A DNA stretch of 64,000 bases, taken from Hesseltinella vesiculosa (taxonomy: Eukaryota; Mucoromycota; Mucoromycetes; Mucorales; Cunninghamellaceae). The stretch is from assembly GCA_002104935.1 (NCBI GenBank), contig MCGT01000015.1, positions 434,001 through 498,000 on the forward strand. The letters run 5' to 3'. Positions within the stretch are counted from its first letter, which is position 1. Each line of letters opens with the position of its first letter. Position numbers and translations under genes: made by a program. This document shows, piece by piece, positions 14,539 to 25,109 of this stretch. Under the pieces are notes generated by a model, which did no database searches, was not told where the DNA came from, and was given only the letters and a program-made list of their open reading frames with translations.

Positions 14539-15492
14539 CTACCGAAGGTACGTTTGGCACCAGGTATTGTTTTCAAAAAGAAGGTATTCATCGGCAATGC
14601 TCATGAGCAGCTGGCTGGTTTGAGGTCGGGTAAGAGGATGCCGTAATGCCACACGTTCAGGTTCGTCGTCGTCCGGATGGTCGTTGGCTTGATCGCGGCT
14701 AAACTCTTGCACAAGGTGGTCCAGGGAAGCATGGTCTTGCACATAGCCATCCTGCCACATGGATGATGCAGGCTGTTGGCGTCGTTGGCGGCTGCGCGCT
14801 CCACACAGCTGTTTGTTGGATGTCAGGATCATGGCATGCGTGAACACTCGGGGCAAGCTGTCTTCGTCCATGGCATTCATGTCTTCAAGCAGTGGTTCAT
14901 CATTGTCTTCCACTTGATCACGGCGCCGACGACGGCACTGAGCGTTGGTGGAAACGTCGCTGGTGACAATGGGTTCCACAGGTGTCTTTTTCTTCAGCGT
15001 CAATGACGATGTCGTCGGAAGCTTTTTCAGGCTGGGATGATGGATTGTAGGCGAAGGCTCATCATTATACATCGATTGGCCAAAAGAATCTTCAAGTAGT
15101 GGCCAGTAGTTCAACCAAGGTATCGAATGACGGACGAGGCAGATCATTTGCTCATCAGGTTGGGATGATGGGCTTTCTGGTTGACAGGGGGGTGGTGTGG
15201 TGGTGTGGAGAAGGACAGAATGATGCGCTTGCACTGGGGCGGGTGACGGTGGGCTTAATGGAGTGATGGATGGCGCAGATGGCTTGGACGTAGCAGGTTG
15301 TAGATACTGTAACAAGGTGTTCTTTTGTGGTTGCTTGTTCTTTGGACGAGGTCGAACGATTTGCGGTTTGGCTGGAGGAGACATGGATTCTGGCAGGCCA
15401 AAAGCTAAGCCGGATTTTGAAGATGGTGACCCTGTGGTCTCCCCTTGCCGTTTCCTTTTCACAGTCCAACCTAGCTGATTCAAGGTAGACAT
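14539..15492 (-). CDS. uncharacterised protein, intronless
   Basis: One exon encodes 317 residues from the ATG at 15492 (MSTLNQLGWTVKRKR). The frame stays open upstream through a poly-T run, but that part would be a poly-Phe stretch and is taken as 5' leader. The N-terminus is basic and rich in P, S, T and Q. A more ordered part follows (QMICLVRHSIPWLNYWPLL), then an RRRRR basic patch around residue 208, and the C-terminal half has acidic and helical stretches ending LLFENNTWCQTYLR. The basic patches suggest a nuclear location. I do not recognise a family. Lack of introns is unusual in this window. The gene is convergent with the TLDc gene. Confidence 0.6.
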   Translation of the reverse strand: MSTLNQLGWTVKRKRQGETTGSPSSKSGLAFGLPESMSPPAKPQIVRPRPKNKQPQKNTLLQYLQPATSKPSAPSITPLSPPSPAPVQAHHSVLLHTTTPPPCQPESPSSQPDEQMICLVRHSIPWLNYWPLLEDSFGQSMYNDEPSPTIHHPSLKKLPTTSSLTLKKKTPVEPIVTSDVSTNAQCRRRRRDQVEDNDEPLLEDMNAMDEDSLPRVFTHAMILTSNKQLCGARSRQRRQQPASSMWQDGYVQDHASLDHLVQEFSRDQANDHPDDDEPERVALRHPLTRPQTSQLLMSIADEYLLFENNTWCQTYLR

Positions 15493-15639
15493 GGTAAAGC
15501 CGATTGAACAATAAAAAGAGAAACAAAAAAAGGGAGGCCAGACGCGCGACCACAAAAAAAAAAAAAAAAAAAAAAAAATCGTCGTCACACGAGCTTCGCC
15601 ATCCAATCAAAGGCTATGGATGAGAACAATGAATGTCCC

Positions 15640-15800
15640 CAGCTTTACTGGAATCCGCGGAAATCAGAGTCGTGAATATTTTAGCAGGCAAACCAATCGG
15701 GTGAACCGCTAAACTATTTTCAAGTACACGCGAAAGTAAAATCAAGTGCACGCGAAACCATTTCTTGTGCGTGCAGGCAAAAGGAAAAAATAAAGAGCCG
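15640..15800 (-). repeat. dispersed repeat, A-half copy
   Basis: The sequence TTTTAGCAGGCAAACCAATC followed by GTGAACCGC and CGCGAAAGTAAAA recurs at 32290-32420 on the same strand and, inverted, at 35625-35770 and 36600-36745. It is non-coding. Bounds are approximate. It lies upstream of the uncharacterised intronless gene and beside the LINE relic. Confidence 0.75.
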
Positions 15801-15949
15801 GCGGTTTTTCAAATGACCAACATCTTGAGCTGCTTTTGTCAAGCCAAACTGATGCGTGTTACATTGAAGTAAGAATTGGATGTCATTGGAGCAGGTACGA
15901 AATCTAAAGAAAAAATCGTTCACATTGAAATAGTTAAAAAAATGATGGA

Positions 15950-17030
15950 TTGGGCTTTGGGCTTACCGAAAATGGCAAACCAAACAATCTTTTTTTCAAA
16001 ACGCTGCGAAATCACAAATTTGATCGCATTCTGTCCTGGTGCGTTCCCATTCATCTAGGACAGTACATGGGCGATACCATCCCACCGCTTTTATTCCCGC
16101 AGCTCAGGAATGGCCCTCTTTGGTGCTGCTCGCAACTCTCTTCCTTCGCTCGGGTAGTTGCCAAGGCGTTTGAGAATGTTGACTTCCCGTGGCATAAAGC
16201 GATCGTCACTCCTTCCCTTCTCCAACACGCTCCAGTCGCCCTCCTTTGGCATGAATCCAAGGTCCTGAGCTCGCTATCGAGTGCCTCCAAGAAAGTTGGC
16301 TCCCATCCCTTTCAAGCTGTTTTCAATCTCCTCCCCGGCCCCTTTGGCCCTGTACCGGCATCCTCTAACCCGTCAGAATACTCCTGGTTAGACGTGCTTG
16401 CTCAGTTCCAGCTTTTTGATCCCCTGAAGTTCCTGACATCACGGCGACTTCGGTATTTGATAACGCCCACTCATCGATCCAAATGGCAACCTCCCCGCAA
16501 ACTTCCCCCTCCAACATTTTGGTCCCGCTTCTGGTCAGCCCCTGTGCTCCACATGGCCCACACAGTAATCTTTCGGTATGTCCATGATAAAATCTAACAT
16601 GCCACCAAGCTTCACCAGTTGTTCCCATCCGACCACCCTACTCCTCTTTGCCCCCGCTGTGCGCAATAGCCTGAGTCCCTTGCTTGACCACTTCTTCTCC
16701 TGTCCAAGTCGCTTTTTCGTGTGGTGGGCGTGCTGGCGCTTAATCTTTGATGATCCCTCGCCGACTTGGCGCTCCATCAAATCCGCCGTGGTTACCTTGT
16801 CATGGCCTCCCCTCAACGACCCCCTGCTGCGTATTTCCCCTTCACTACTGGCAAGTACCATCATTGTTGGCCTCTGGCGGGCACATTGGGCTGCTATTCT
16901 TCATTTCGTTCCTTTCTCTCCTCACCGTATAGTGTCCTCCATCCATCGACACATCGCTGAACTCTCCCGCGAATCCTCTTTTTCCACCTCTACTTATAGA
17001 AAGTTGATCTCCTCCAACGTCCTGTCATAA
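15950..17030 (+). pseudogene. LINE-type retrotransposon relic (C-terminal part)
   Basis: Two long overlapping frames, 15950-16597 and 16578-17030, read as one protein broken by a frameshift near 16600-16690. The first half has SWCVPIHLGQYMGDTIPP and a hydrophobic helical stretch. The second half carries the remains of a zinc knuckle (CPRCAQ in one frame, HFFSCPSRFFVWW in another), which in non-LTR elements follows the reverse transcriptase. I infer a truncated, frameshifted LINE 3' end; the RT core itself is not visible. The GC-richer base composition contrasts with the AT-rich flanks. The cysteine-histidine pattern split between frames is the main evidence. Confidence 0.5.
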
Positions 17031-17703
17031 CCTCTCTAGATTCCTAGTTTCTACGTTGTCGGCAAATAAATTCAAAACGCTGCGATATAAATTGGGGAAT
17101 AAGAAATGGAAAAGCGAGATGAGAAGGGGGTTCGAAGGATAATAAGCGTCACAGTAAAACATGATATCAAATTGAGTGGGTGGTTCTTGGCTTTTTTGAC
17201 GTCGAGGCTGATGATGGCATTGGCAAAAAACAGGGTAGAATGTCGCGGTCAATCGGGGCTTCAATTTCTTGAGGGCATCGCTCGATTACCGAGAGGGTTT
17301 CTTCCATGATCGTTTTTCCAATAAGATCTAATCGAAGCAATGATGAAAAGAATGGAACAAAGCCCATGTCAGTTGTTGGGAAGGTCAATTCATTCGTGCG
17401 ACGGATTCTTGTAACGTAGCCTTTGGGAGCATCCATGTCAAGAAGGGAAATCTTATTTCCTAAAAAAAAAAAATGGAGAAGCGTCAACTACTTTTTTTCA
17501 AGGAAGAAGAGACTTACCATGAATCGCATATCCAACAATGTGAATCTTTGAGGCTTCAACCGATGTCGTTTTCAGGATATGTACCATCATGTCCTTCATC
17601 ACAATTGGTAGTTTCAAGTAGGCATCACCCAATTGTTCCGTTTGGTTCGATGTTCCACCAATCTCCAAGCATCCAAGTTCAGTGTCACCAGAGCTATAAA
17701 CTG

Positions 17704-18439
17704 AAATAAACGAGGAGGTTCAGAAAATTCACGGATACGAAGTTACGCTCAGCCTGGGATTATCCAATAAATTCTTTTTTTCCAATTTCATTCCCATTTA
17801 CCTGGAAGCTGTTGTCAATACTCGCTTGAGCTTGTACAGGAAGCGTAAAAGGCGATAGCTGAGCTTCTTGAAGGGTCATTGATAAGCTTCAAATAGAACA
17901 TGAAACCAGACGTTTCATAGAGATGCACAATGACTTGACGCGCAATTTTGCCAACCGGCAAGTCGACAAGGTTGTCAGGAAGATGCACATTGATAGGCAG
18001 AGCAGAGTTGTGACGGAACTGGCCATAAAATTCATCTAGCTCATCCCAGTTAATCATTGCTTCAGAAGGGGGGGATCGTTGGCGGGTGGCACTGTTTCGG
18101 CAGCGGATGCAAGTGAGGTACCAGCATCTGCGTCCTTCAAAATGCACTAGAGGTCGTTTACATTTGCAATCACCACAGCGAGCGATGGGCACTTGATCAG
18201 TCACTTGCAATAAAGTGTTCAATGGAGGCATTATCCAGGCGCGTAACGTTGTGTGATGGCATTATAAGAAATAGCGAAGAGAAAGAAATATCAGGAAAAG
18301 GTGTTAAAAAAGCAAGTAAGCGTTTCTCTTCCCATCCCCCCATTTTTTTTTGCCAAAAGCAGAACAACGATTTTATTGGACAATCCCAGGCTGAGTGTAA
18401 CTTCGTATCCGTGAATTTTCTGAACCTCCTCGTTTATTT
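17704..18439 (-). mobile_element. 736-bp TIR element with 9-bp target-site duplication
   Basis: The ends are near-perfect inverted repeats of about 70 bp, starting AAATAAACGAGGAGG on the left and ending CCTCCTCGTTTATTT on the right. Each side is flanked by the same nine bases, TATAAACTG, at 17695-17703 and 18440-18448. It carries one ORF on the minus strand. A 9-bp duplication is typical of Mutator-like transposons, so this is probably a short non-autonomous member; that class assignment is inference. A related copy lies at 60447-61152. It interrupts the nuclease-like gene inside its most conserved motif. Confidence 0.85.
17815..18231 (-). CDS. small cysteine-rich protein carried by the TIR element
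   Basis: This ORF of 138 residues starts MPPLNTLLQVTDQVPIARC. It contains a compact cysteine cluster, CGDCKCKRPLVHFEGRRCW then TCIRC, which looks like a zinc ribbon, followed by a basic patch, an acidic helix (NWDELDEFYGQF) and a beta-rich end. The related copy at about 60627 has an in-frame TGA where this one has CGA, and a one-base deletion. After the stop, an alternative frame (MTLQEAQLSPFTLPVQAQAS) is conserved in both copies up to a GTAAAT donor, so the true protein may continue by splicing or have lost its frame before the copies arose. The function is unknown; it is not recognisable as a transposase. Confidence 0.45.
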   Translation of the reverse strand: MPPLNTLLQVTDQVPIARCGDCKCKRPLVHFEGRRCWYLTCIRCRNSATRQRSPPSEAMINWDELDEFYGQFRHNSALPINVHLPDNLVDLPVGKIARQVIVHLYETSGFMFYLKLINDPSRSSAIAFYASCTSSSEY

Positions 18440-19530
18440 TATAAACTGTGTCCATCTTATGTCCAACTTTGTATCGAGGGAGTTCATTTGTAGAAGACAA
18501 ACGCCTTTTGCAGTTTCGTGAAATTGCGTTGGCAATACTCGACTTTTCCTTGCTAAAAATCAAGCAGAAATTGTAAGCTAGAGACAACCAGACTTTCATA
18601 GTGAATGAACACTGTACCTTATGGCATTGATACGGCTTGAAAGGAAAATGTTGTTGACAAACCCCCACAAATGATACAGTTGGTCTGTTTCTGGGCTAGA
18701 CATGATGGTGCTGATTTTGTTGGTGATGAACAAATGAGACGTCAAGAGCAAGGAGTGTGAGAGCCAAGCCAGTAGAGGTTGCGTCGACACGGTGTAATCC
18801 AAGCTTCTAGCAAACTCGTATGCTTCCAAAGGACTCTTCTAAAAAAAAGAATCAGCAATCACCCCATGATATCTGCCCTAAATTTACCATGCCTTTCAGA
18901 TTTGTAAATACTGCCTCGACTTGATCAGGCAATAACCTCGAAATGCCTCCGCCAGATGTCTTCAGATACTTGAAATCGTTGCCGTCCATTACATCTTTCC
19001 AATTTTCATCACCAAGGTCCAAATATGAGAGAATGGCAAGGACTAAGTAAAAAAAAAAAAAAAATGCTGTATTATTAAATCGGCTTGTTCAGCTGAGCAA
19101 CTTACTGATAATATTTGGCCAGGATTGGACTACACAGACCGAGCCGCTTTGCAGACGATTTTTTCCAGTATCATATTTTGTTGGTGGTCGCCACTTTCCA
19201 ATTGGCCATCCGTGATTTCTTCAGGCTTGCTGTTGAAATAACTGCCGAGGTGGACAATCCAGCTGCGATAGGTACTCAGCTGGGCCATCAATTTTGTCTC
19301 CCCGAGTTCAATACGTCTTTGATGCAGATGTGCAATTGATAGGTTTTTTTGTTTTCGTACGCTGGTGGTACCACGACGTTCAAATGTCTGCAAAGTATCC
19401 GATTCTTGATACCAAACATGTAGTCACGAATTATGGCATGGATAAGGATGATTGGCGAGCAACGGCACCAGCGTATACAGTAAGGCTGTTTTCTTACCAA
19501 TGAAGGCCTGGCTAGTATTGAATTCACACC

Positions 19531-20137
19531 ATTATCGTCATACAGTACATCTTGGAAACAAAGATAAAAAAATAAGAAAACAAGAGAGGAAAAACAAAAA
19601 AAAAGTGCGAAAAAATGTTGATGTTACTGTATAATAAACATAAATGAACACCTTGATTGCTTTGTGATAGAGTATTTTTTGTGATGATTGGCGCACAGGA
19701 TAAAAAATCTGGCCCGCACAGCATCAACACGGCGACATGCATCTGTCTTCGTATAGCAAGTGGCAACCCAGGTGACCATGGATACTACCTAACCGGTGCT
19801 CGCATCCACAAAAAAAAGCTCGCCATCTGTTCACGGTAGGGGTGTTGTCGACTCCAGTTCCGAAGTGGTAATGTTGTCAGTCAGGCCAATACTAGTAGAC
19901 ACGGTGTACTGTAAAATCTGGGGGCGTTAGTAGGCAGAGATTCATATCCTGGAGACTGTGGTCTGTCTTACAGTATGTTGAACTGCAGATAAATAACAGC
20001 AGACAAAGTGTTGCCGATGGCAGAAGCACAAGCTTGATCAAACGTCTTTTTTTATGACATTTTTGTATGACAGCATGTTTGATTAATTATTTTTATTTTC
20101 AGACGAAAAAAAAAAAAAAAAAGTCGGCAGGAGGGGT
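19531..20137. other. intergenic or eroded repeat sequence
   Basis: No convincing gene. A block at about 19670-19705 (GTGATGATTGGCG then GGATAAAAAAT) recurs at about 56553-56590, so part of this stretch is repeat-derived. The right end is the 3' flank of the G6PD gene, with a poly-A run at 20106-20122. Confidence 0.5.
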
Positions 20138-21862
20138 CTATTCTTCTTCATCAATGTCTTGCTTGGGCCAAGTGTATCCGGGGTTTTGGCGCACGACACC
20201 GAGTCGTTGGAGGAAGGCGCTTTCCTCGGCTGGGCCACGGCTACCATATGTGTAGGGTTTAGGTACGACTTCCTGTTCCTCGAGGCCGTTCAACATGCCG
20301 TCAAAGATGGTCCAGGCGGCCTGCAGCTCGTCATCGCGTACGAAGTTGGAATGGTCGCCTTTGAGCACGTCCAAGATCAGGGATTCATAGGCTTCTGGAA
20401 TGCGCATGTTTTCATAGCGTTCTTGATAGGTGAGATCTAGGTCGGTCAGGAGGGTTTCGCTGGACAGTCCAGGTCGTTTGTTATTGAATTTCAAGTAGAT
20501 GGCTTCATTGGGCTGGATGCGCAGGACCAGTTCGTTTCGGCTGACGCCACCAAACAGGCTGCCTGGCACCTTTTTAAACTGGACACGTACTTCGACCTTG
20601 CTGCGTTCCATAGCTTTACCGGCCTTCATGATAAAAGGTACACCGTCCCATCGTTCGTTGTCGATCCACAAGGTTGTAAGAGCAAAGGTTGGGCATCGGC
20701 TGCCCTTGGGTACTGTGTCGTCATCTTGATAGCCTGGCTTACCACTGTTGTTGCCCACATACTGGCCCACCAACGTGTCTTCCAACGTGATCGGCTTGAC
20801 ACAACGCAGCAGCTTGACTTTTTCATCACGAATAGCCTCACCATCACGTCCAATGGGCCGTTCCATGGCCAGCAAAGATAACACCTGCAGTAAGTCTAAT
20901 GGCAAAAAAAAAAAAAAAAAAAAAAAAAGTAGGGGTAAGACCCTGGAAAAAAATCGGCCGAAACTTACGGTTTTGCATTACATCACGGATAATGCCAAAT
21001 TCGTCAAAATAACCGCCACGGCCTTCTGTGCCAAAGTTTTCTTTAAATGTGATTTGGACCGAGCTGATGTGCTGATTGTTCCAGAGCGGGCTGAGCAGGA
21101 CATTGGCAAAGCGGACCGTCATGATGTTTTTTACCATTTCCTTGCCAAGGTAGTGGTCGATTCGATAAGTCTAACGAGAGGAACAGTGAGGCCCAGGAAC
21201 GGCAGGCTGAGGAAAGGGTGTAGGAGTGCTTACATCGCTTTCTTGGAATAGTCCACTCATGTCCTTCAACAGCTGGTTACAAGTAGGCAGGCTCTTGCCG
21301 AATGGCTTTTCAATGATGATGGGGTAGAGGCTGGCGGTATCTTTCTTGACCAAATGTTTGCTGCAACCGCGGGCGACATCGAGAAACACGCTGGGAGGTA
21401 GAGCCATGTAAAAGAGGCGGTTGCGTTGATTGTCTTGCATGTTGCGGCTATCTTCAGAGGCCGTGATGAAGTTGTCCAGGTTGATAAAAGAGTCATCTTC
21501 ATCGTATTTGCCCGAGACGTAGGAGCACAAGCTGAAGAAGTCCTGGACCGTTTTTGGATCTTCGTCTTTGCCAAGATAGCCCACGACCTTTTCGTGGAAT
21601 GCTTGGTCTTCGAGGTGGGAGCGCGCATAGCCGATGATCTTGGTGGACACAGGCAGGCGAGCATTTTTAAATAGGCGGTACAAGGCTGGGAAGGTCTTTT
21701 TCTTTGCCAGGTCTCCCGAGGCACCAAATACTAGGCAGATTATGTCAGAGAACGGCCAGTCGTGTTTTTTTATGAGTCATCATGTTTACCAATGACGGTG
21801 ACGCCGCCATGCATATGATCGTGAACGGCTTGGCTGGAGATTCTTTTGCTTGAGTTTGGCAT
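20138..21862 (-). CDS. ZWF1: glucose-6-phosphate 1-dehydrogenase
   Basis: Four exons, 21862-21790, 21730-21234, 21170-20969 and 20895-20138, encode 509 residues, the normal length. The enzyme oxidises glucose 6-phosphate to 6-phosphogluconolactone, making NADPH at the entry of the oxidative pentose phosphate pathway in the cytosol. The dinucleotide-binding motif [18 protein letters not shown] opens the second exon. EKPFGKSL and the active-site [13 protein letters not shown] are intact and span the second splice junction correctly. [16 protein letters not shown] and the C-terminal GSRGPAEE region are also typical. The start is the first ATG before the conserved domain ([13 protein letters not shown]). 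The intron at 20896-20968 contains a 24-base poly-A/T run. Confidence 0.96.
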
Positions 21863-22141
21863 GTTGAATGAAGTATGGGTTTGTGTTAACAGTAAATAAA
21901 AAAAAAGCGAAAGAAAACGAAAGAGCGAAACTGGTGCTCAGCTGTCTTTTTTTTTTTTCAAGGGTTCCACAAAGCCTGCATGAAAAACCTGCGTTACAGT
22001 GAAAGTGTGTGATCATCCATGACAAATCGTTACTAAGGGCTTGTTTTTATTATTATTATTTCTTTAAGCAGAAATTACTTTAACAATCCATACAACAGTA
22101 ATCAACATATTTAATATCTATAAGCATGGCGTTTTGTTTAG

Positions 22142-24871
22142 TCATCCTGCATCAACCTCTTTTTTTTTCGGGTTACCTTGGCGATTGCCCCACCAATCGG
22201 GAAAGGGGTGTGGATTTCCATCCCCGCCGCCCATCAACGCAAAGGCAACAAAGAAAACCATCAACGACGTTCCGGAATCCAGGGCAGTGGAGATTAAATA
22301 GTTGTACTTGACAAACCATTGACGATGATATCGCTTCAGATACCATTGCGAAACCATGGTGAGGATAAAGGAGGTGAAGACAAAGGAGGTCGCTGACCCC
22401 GGCATCACCACCAGACCAATGAGCACCATCGGAACGTTGACAAAGTTGTAGCCCACATGTGGATACAACTTGTGAAGCACCCAGAATGGCACGGGCAAGA
22501 AGAAGCCAATGACAAACGCCCAAAGAATGATATAATACTGAGTGCCTGGACCGAACATGGCTGTTGGCCCGATGGCTCCCCTGTAAAAAAAAAAATCACA
22601 ATGAGTCCCAAATCCTCGTCGCTACGGGTTGCTACTGTTTCGTTTCTTTACCAAGTGATTGCAGCAGAGTTCATTGTTTGCATCGAGGCACCATTCCAGA
22701 CATTGCTTCTAGTTTCAGGATCAATCAGAATGTCATGCTGGCTGGTCACGATCGACTAATTGGGAAGAAGAGCGGTGGTTGAAAATTGACAGACATGAAA
22801 GACTCTCTTCCTTACCACGTTGACCATGTAATTGAAAATACAACCAATGACTGTACCAATGATTTGGTTGAAAAAGACAATGCGAGGAGAGATTTTCATG
22901 TAATGACCGATTTTCAAATCATTCGCAAGTCGGCCGGCCTGGACACAGGTGTTGAAGCCCAGCGTTTTGAAATACATGTTTGCCACTATAAAAAAAAATG
23001 ACTAAACGTTCTGACTCTTTCCGTTTCTTTTTTTTTTTTGATTACCTGGTTGGCCAGTGAACATGAGACCACCAATCATTTCTGTGAACACATTCAGACC
23101 AAAGCCTCGGCCAGTCACTGCTTCAATCAGGTTAAGTGGCAGCGACAGCACCACGGAGATCATGATGGAAGTGATGACGCCATACCAAGGCAATTGACTT
23201 TCATTCATGTAGGCCACGGCTATATTCAAGGCAATCCCCATAACAAACAATGAGTAGTACCACCAATTAGGAACCTGGAAACAAAGAAGTTACGATCTCG
23301 ACCATGAGAAAATGTCCCCGCGTTTTTTTCCATATTACCTCTTTGTAGGCAGCCATCAAGCGCATATGGACATCCATTTTCTGGTTTTTGAAGTTCCGCA
23401 TGGAATCCCAAATGTCTCGGCCGTGGTACAGGGCCACATGGCTGATGGATGCGGTGACAGCAAAGTTGATGAAGACATAGGTGACGGCGCCCCAGGTAGA
23501 GAAATGAGGGTGACCAACATGTTCGAGTTTGGTCTGGTTGAGCGAGTTATCGGCATTCAAGACATCATGCTGAGGGTAAAGCTTAGACTGGCCGGTGGTG
23601 GCGTTGTAGGCAAATAGCGAATTGGACATGAATGGGAATTTTTGGGCGTTCCAGACGTTGTAGTAGTAGAACAGAGGAGCCAGGATGTACATCAACAGCA
23701 CACCCACATACACATTGATCTGGGTGTACAATGGAAATACCAATGGACTGAAAGAAGACAGGTAATTCCAATCAAAGCACAGCTGCAGGATGCCTAGACC
23801 CTCGTTGACTGATCAATGCAGAAAAAAAAAAAAAAAGGGGGGGGTGAGCGGCCAACGCCAAAAGGAGGTTAAACGTCAGCTGCGGATGACGACGGTGTGT
23901 TTTACCAGCAAGGCCCCCAAAAAGACGTTGGAACCAAACGCTGTTGCCTTTGGCGAGGCAAAACACAGAGATACCACCCAACATGGGGAACATGTATTGA
24001 GGGATGAATTCATAGATAAAGATTGCCAAAAATACAATGAAGAAAAATTTGGTGCGCCAATGAGAATCACCCTTGTTTTCGTTCATCGTGCGCAGCAATG
24101 ACACGGTGGGAAGAGAAGCAGGCCTAGGGAGAGAAAAAATTGGAGTCGAGGCGAGTCTTTTTTTTTCTCTACTTACCAGATCATTTTAGCTGGATAAACC
24201 AAAGTGCGACGTAATTGACCGGCAATGCCGTAGCCTACTAATTGGGTGGCCAGCAGGAAGAGAAGGGAGCCAATGACTGAGGGTGAATTTTTATAGTACA
24301 GGTGTTGGACGCCTAAGACTAGTGTGCCATAAGCCGAAGTGTTGGCAGATGACACCATCACGTATATGCAAGTGTGCTCCTTGGCGGTAAAGGGGCCAGG
24401 GTTCAGCCATGCTCCTTTGGGGAAGTACTTTTCCATTGCCTTGCAACAAACATACGCCACCATCAGCATAAAAGTGGTCGTCAACGGAATCCCCACGGGT
24501 TTGAATAACATCAATTGACTGACGGAGGCACTGAGGCATGACAGCAACTAAAAAAGAACAATGGCAATAGAGGCATGAAGCGGGAGGAGACGAGGAAAAG
24601 AGGGAGGCGCATGAGATTTAATTTGGCCACGCCTTTTTTTTTCGCCCTCCTCCTCTGGGCTTACGATGCCAACCAAAAGCGATCGAAAAGTAAAAACCAC
24701 AACGGTGGGATCATCTTCCATTGCAGCTAGTTCATTCACAATGGAAATATCAACGTCCTCGTCCATCACCATCTCGTCCTTTTCCAAATAGACATCATCC
24801 ACTGACTCCGTTACGTCTTCTGCCTCGGTCTTTTCCTTTAACACAGTGGTTCCGTTTTTCCATTCCTTCAT
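22142..24871 (-). CDS. OPT-family oligopeptide transporter
   Basis: Eight exons, 24871-24665, 24547-24177, 24123-23906, 23808-23339, 23274-23046, 22985-22816, 22755-22652 and 22580-22142, encode 735 residues. An acidic N-terminal tail precedes about 14 to 16 membrane segments. The OPT signature WLNPGPFTAKEH is present, as is the later YMKISPRIVF, a variant of the family's KIPPR motif, and GHPHFSTWGAVTYVF. OPT proteins are proton-coupled plasma-membrane importers of tetra- and pentapeptides or related metal chelates; the substrate cannot be read from sequence. I chose MKEWKNG as start because an upstream in-frame Met would add an unlikely hydrophobic leader. The C-terminus ends in a basic stretch (NPKKKEVDAG). 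Confidence 0.93.
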
Positions 24872-25077
24872 GTTGACAGATAAGAAGGCGATCAAACAAA
24901 AAATCAAAAATCAAAAAAAAAAACTACTGAAAAAGAAGGAAGAAATACAGAGAGGACTATTTATGAATCGTTCCCGGTCTATTGCAAATGGGTACTGCTT
25001 AATTCGGTGGGATCCTTTTATGCAAAAATATGTAAAACGACAAAGAAAAGAGCAAAAGATCAAATCAATGCAACTCT

Positions 25078-25109
<32 letters not shown>

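Larger units (their letters stand above)
17167..19530 (-). pseudogene. repeat-family gene with nuclease-like motif, split by an inserted element
   Basis: Read on the minus strand, exons can be followed at about 19393-19106, 19042-18888, 18838-18618, 18552-17518 (holding the insertion) and 17459-17167. Removing the element at 17704-18439 and one copy of its 9-bp duplication joins the frame exactly: NELPRYKVGHKMDTVY continues into SSGDTELGCLEIGG. The K..D...(n)..E pattern resembles a PD-(D/E)XK nuclease core, and the layout matches a large Mucorales repeat-associated protein family as I recall it; both points are inference. A TAG stop interrupts the upstream exon after KAARSV, consistent with CAG to TAG. 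The 5' end is uncertain. The gene is therefore dead at least twice over. Confidence 0.55.

Noticed and set aside
17125..17145. Possible tRNA B-box (GGGGTTCGAAGG)
   Set aside because: No A-box or cloverleaf can be folded around it; it lies in the 3' flank of the repeat-family gene.
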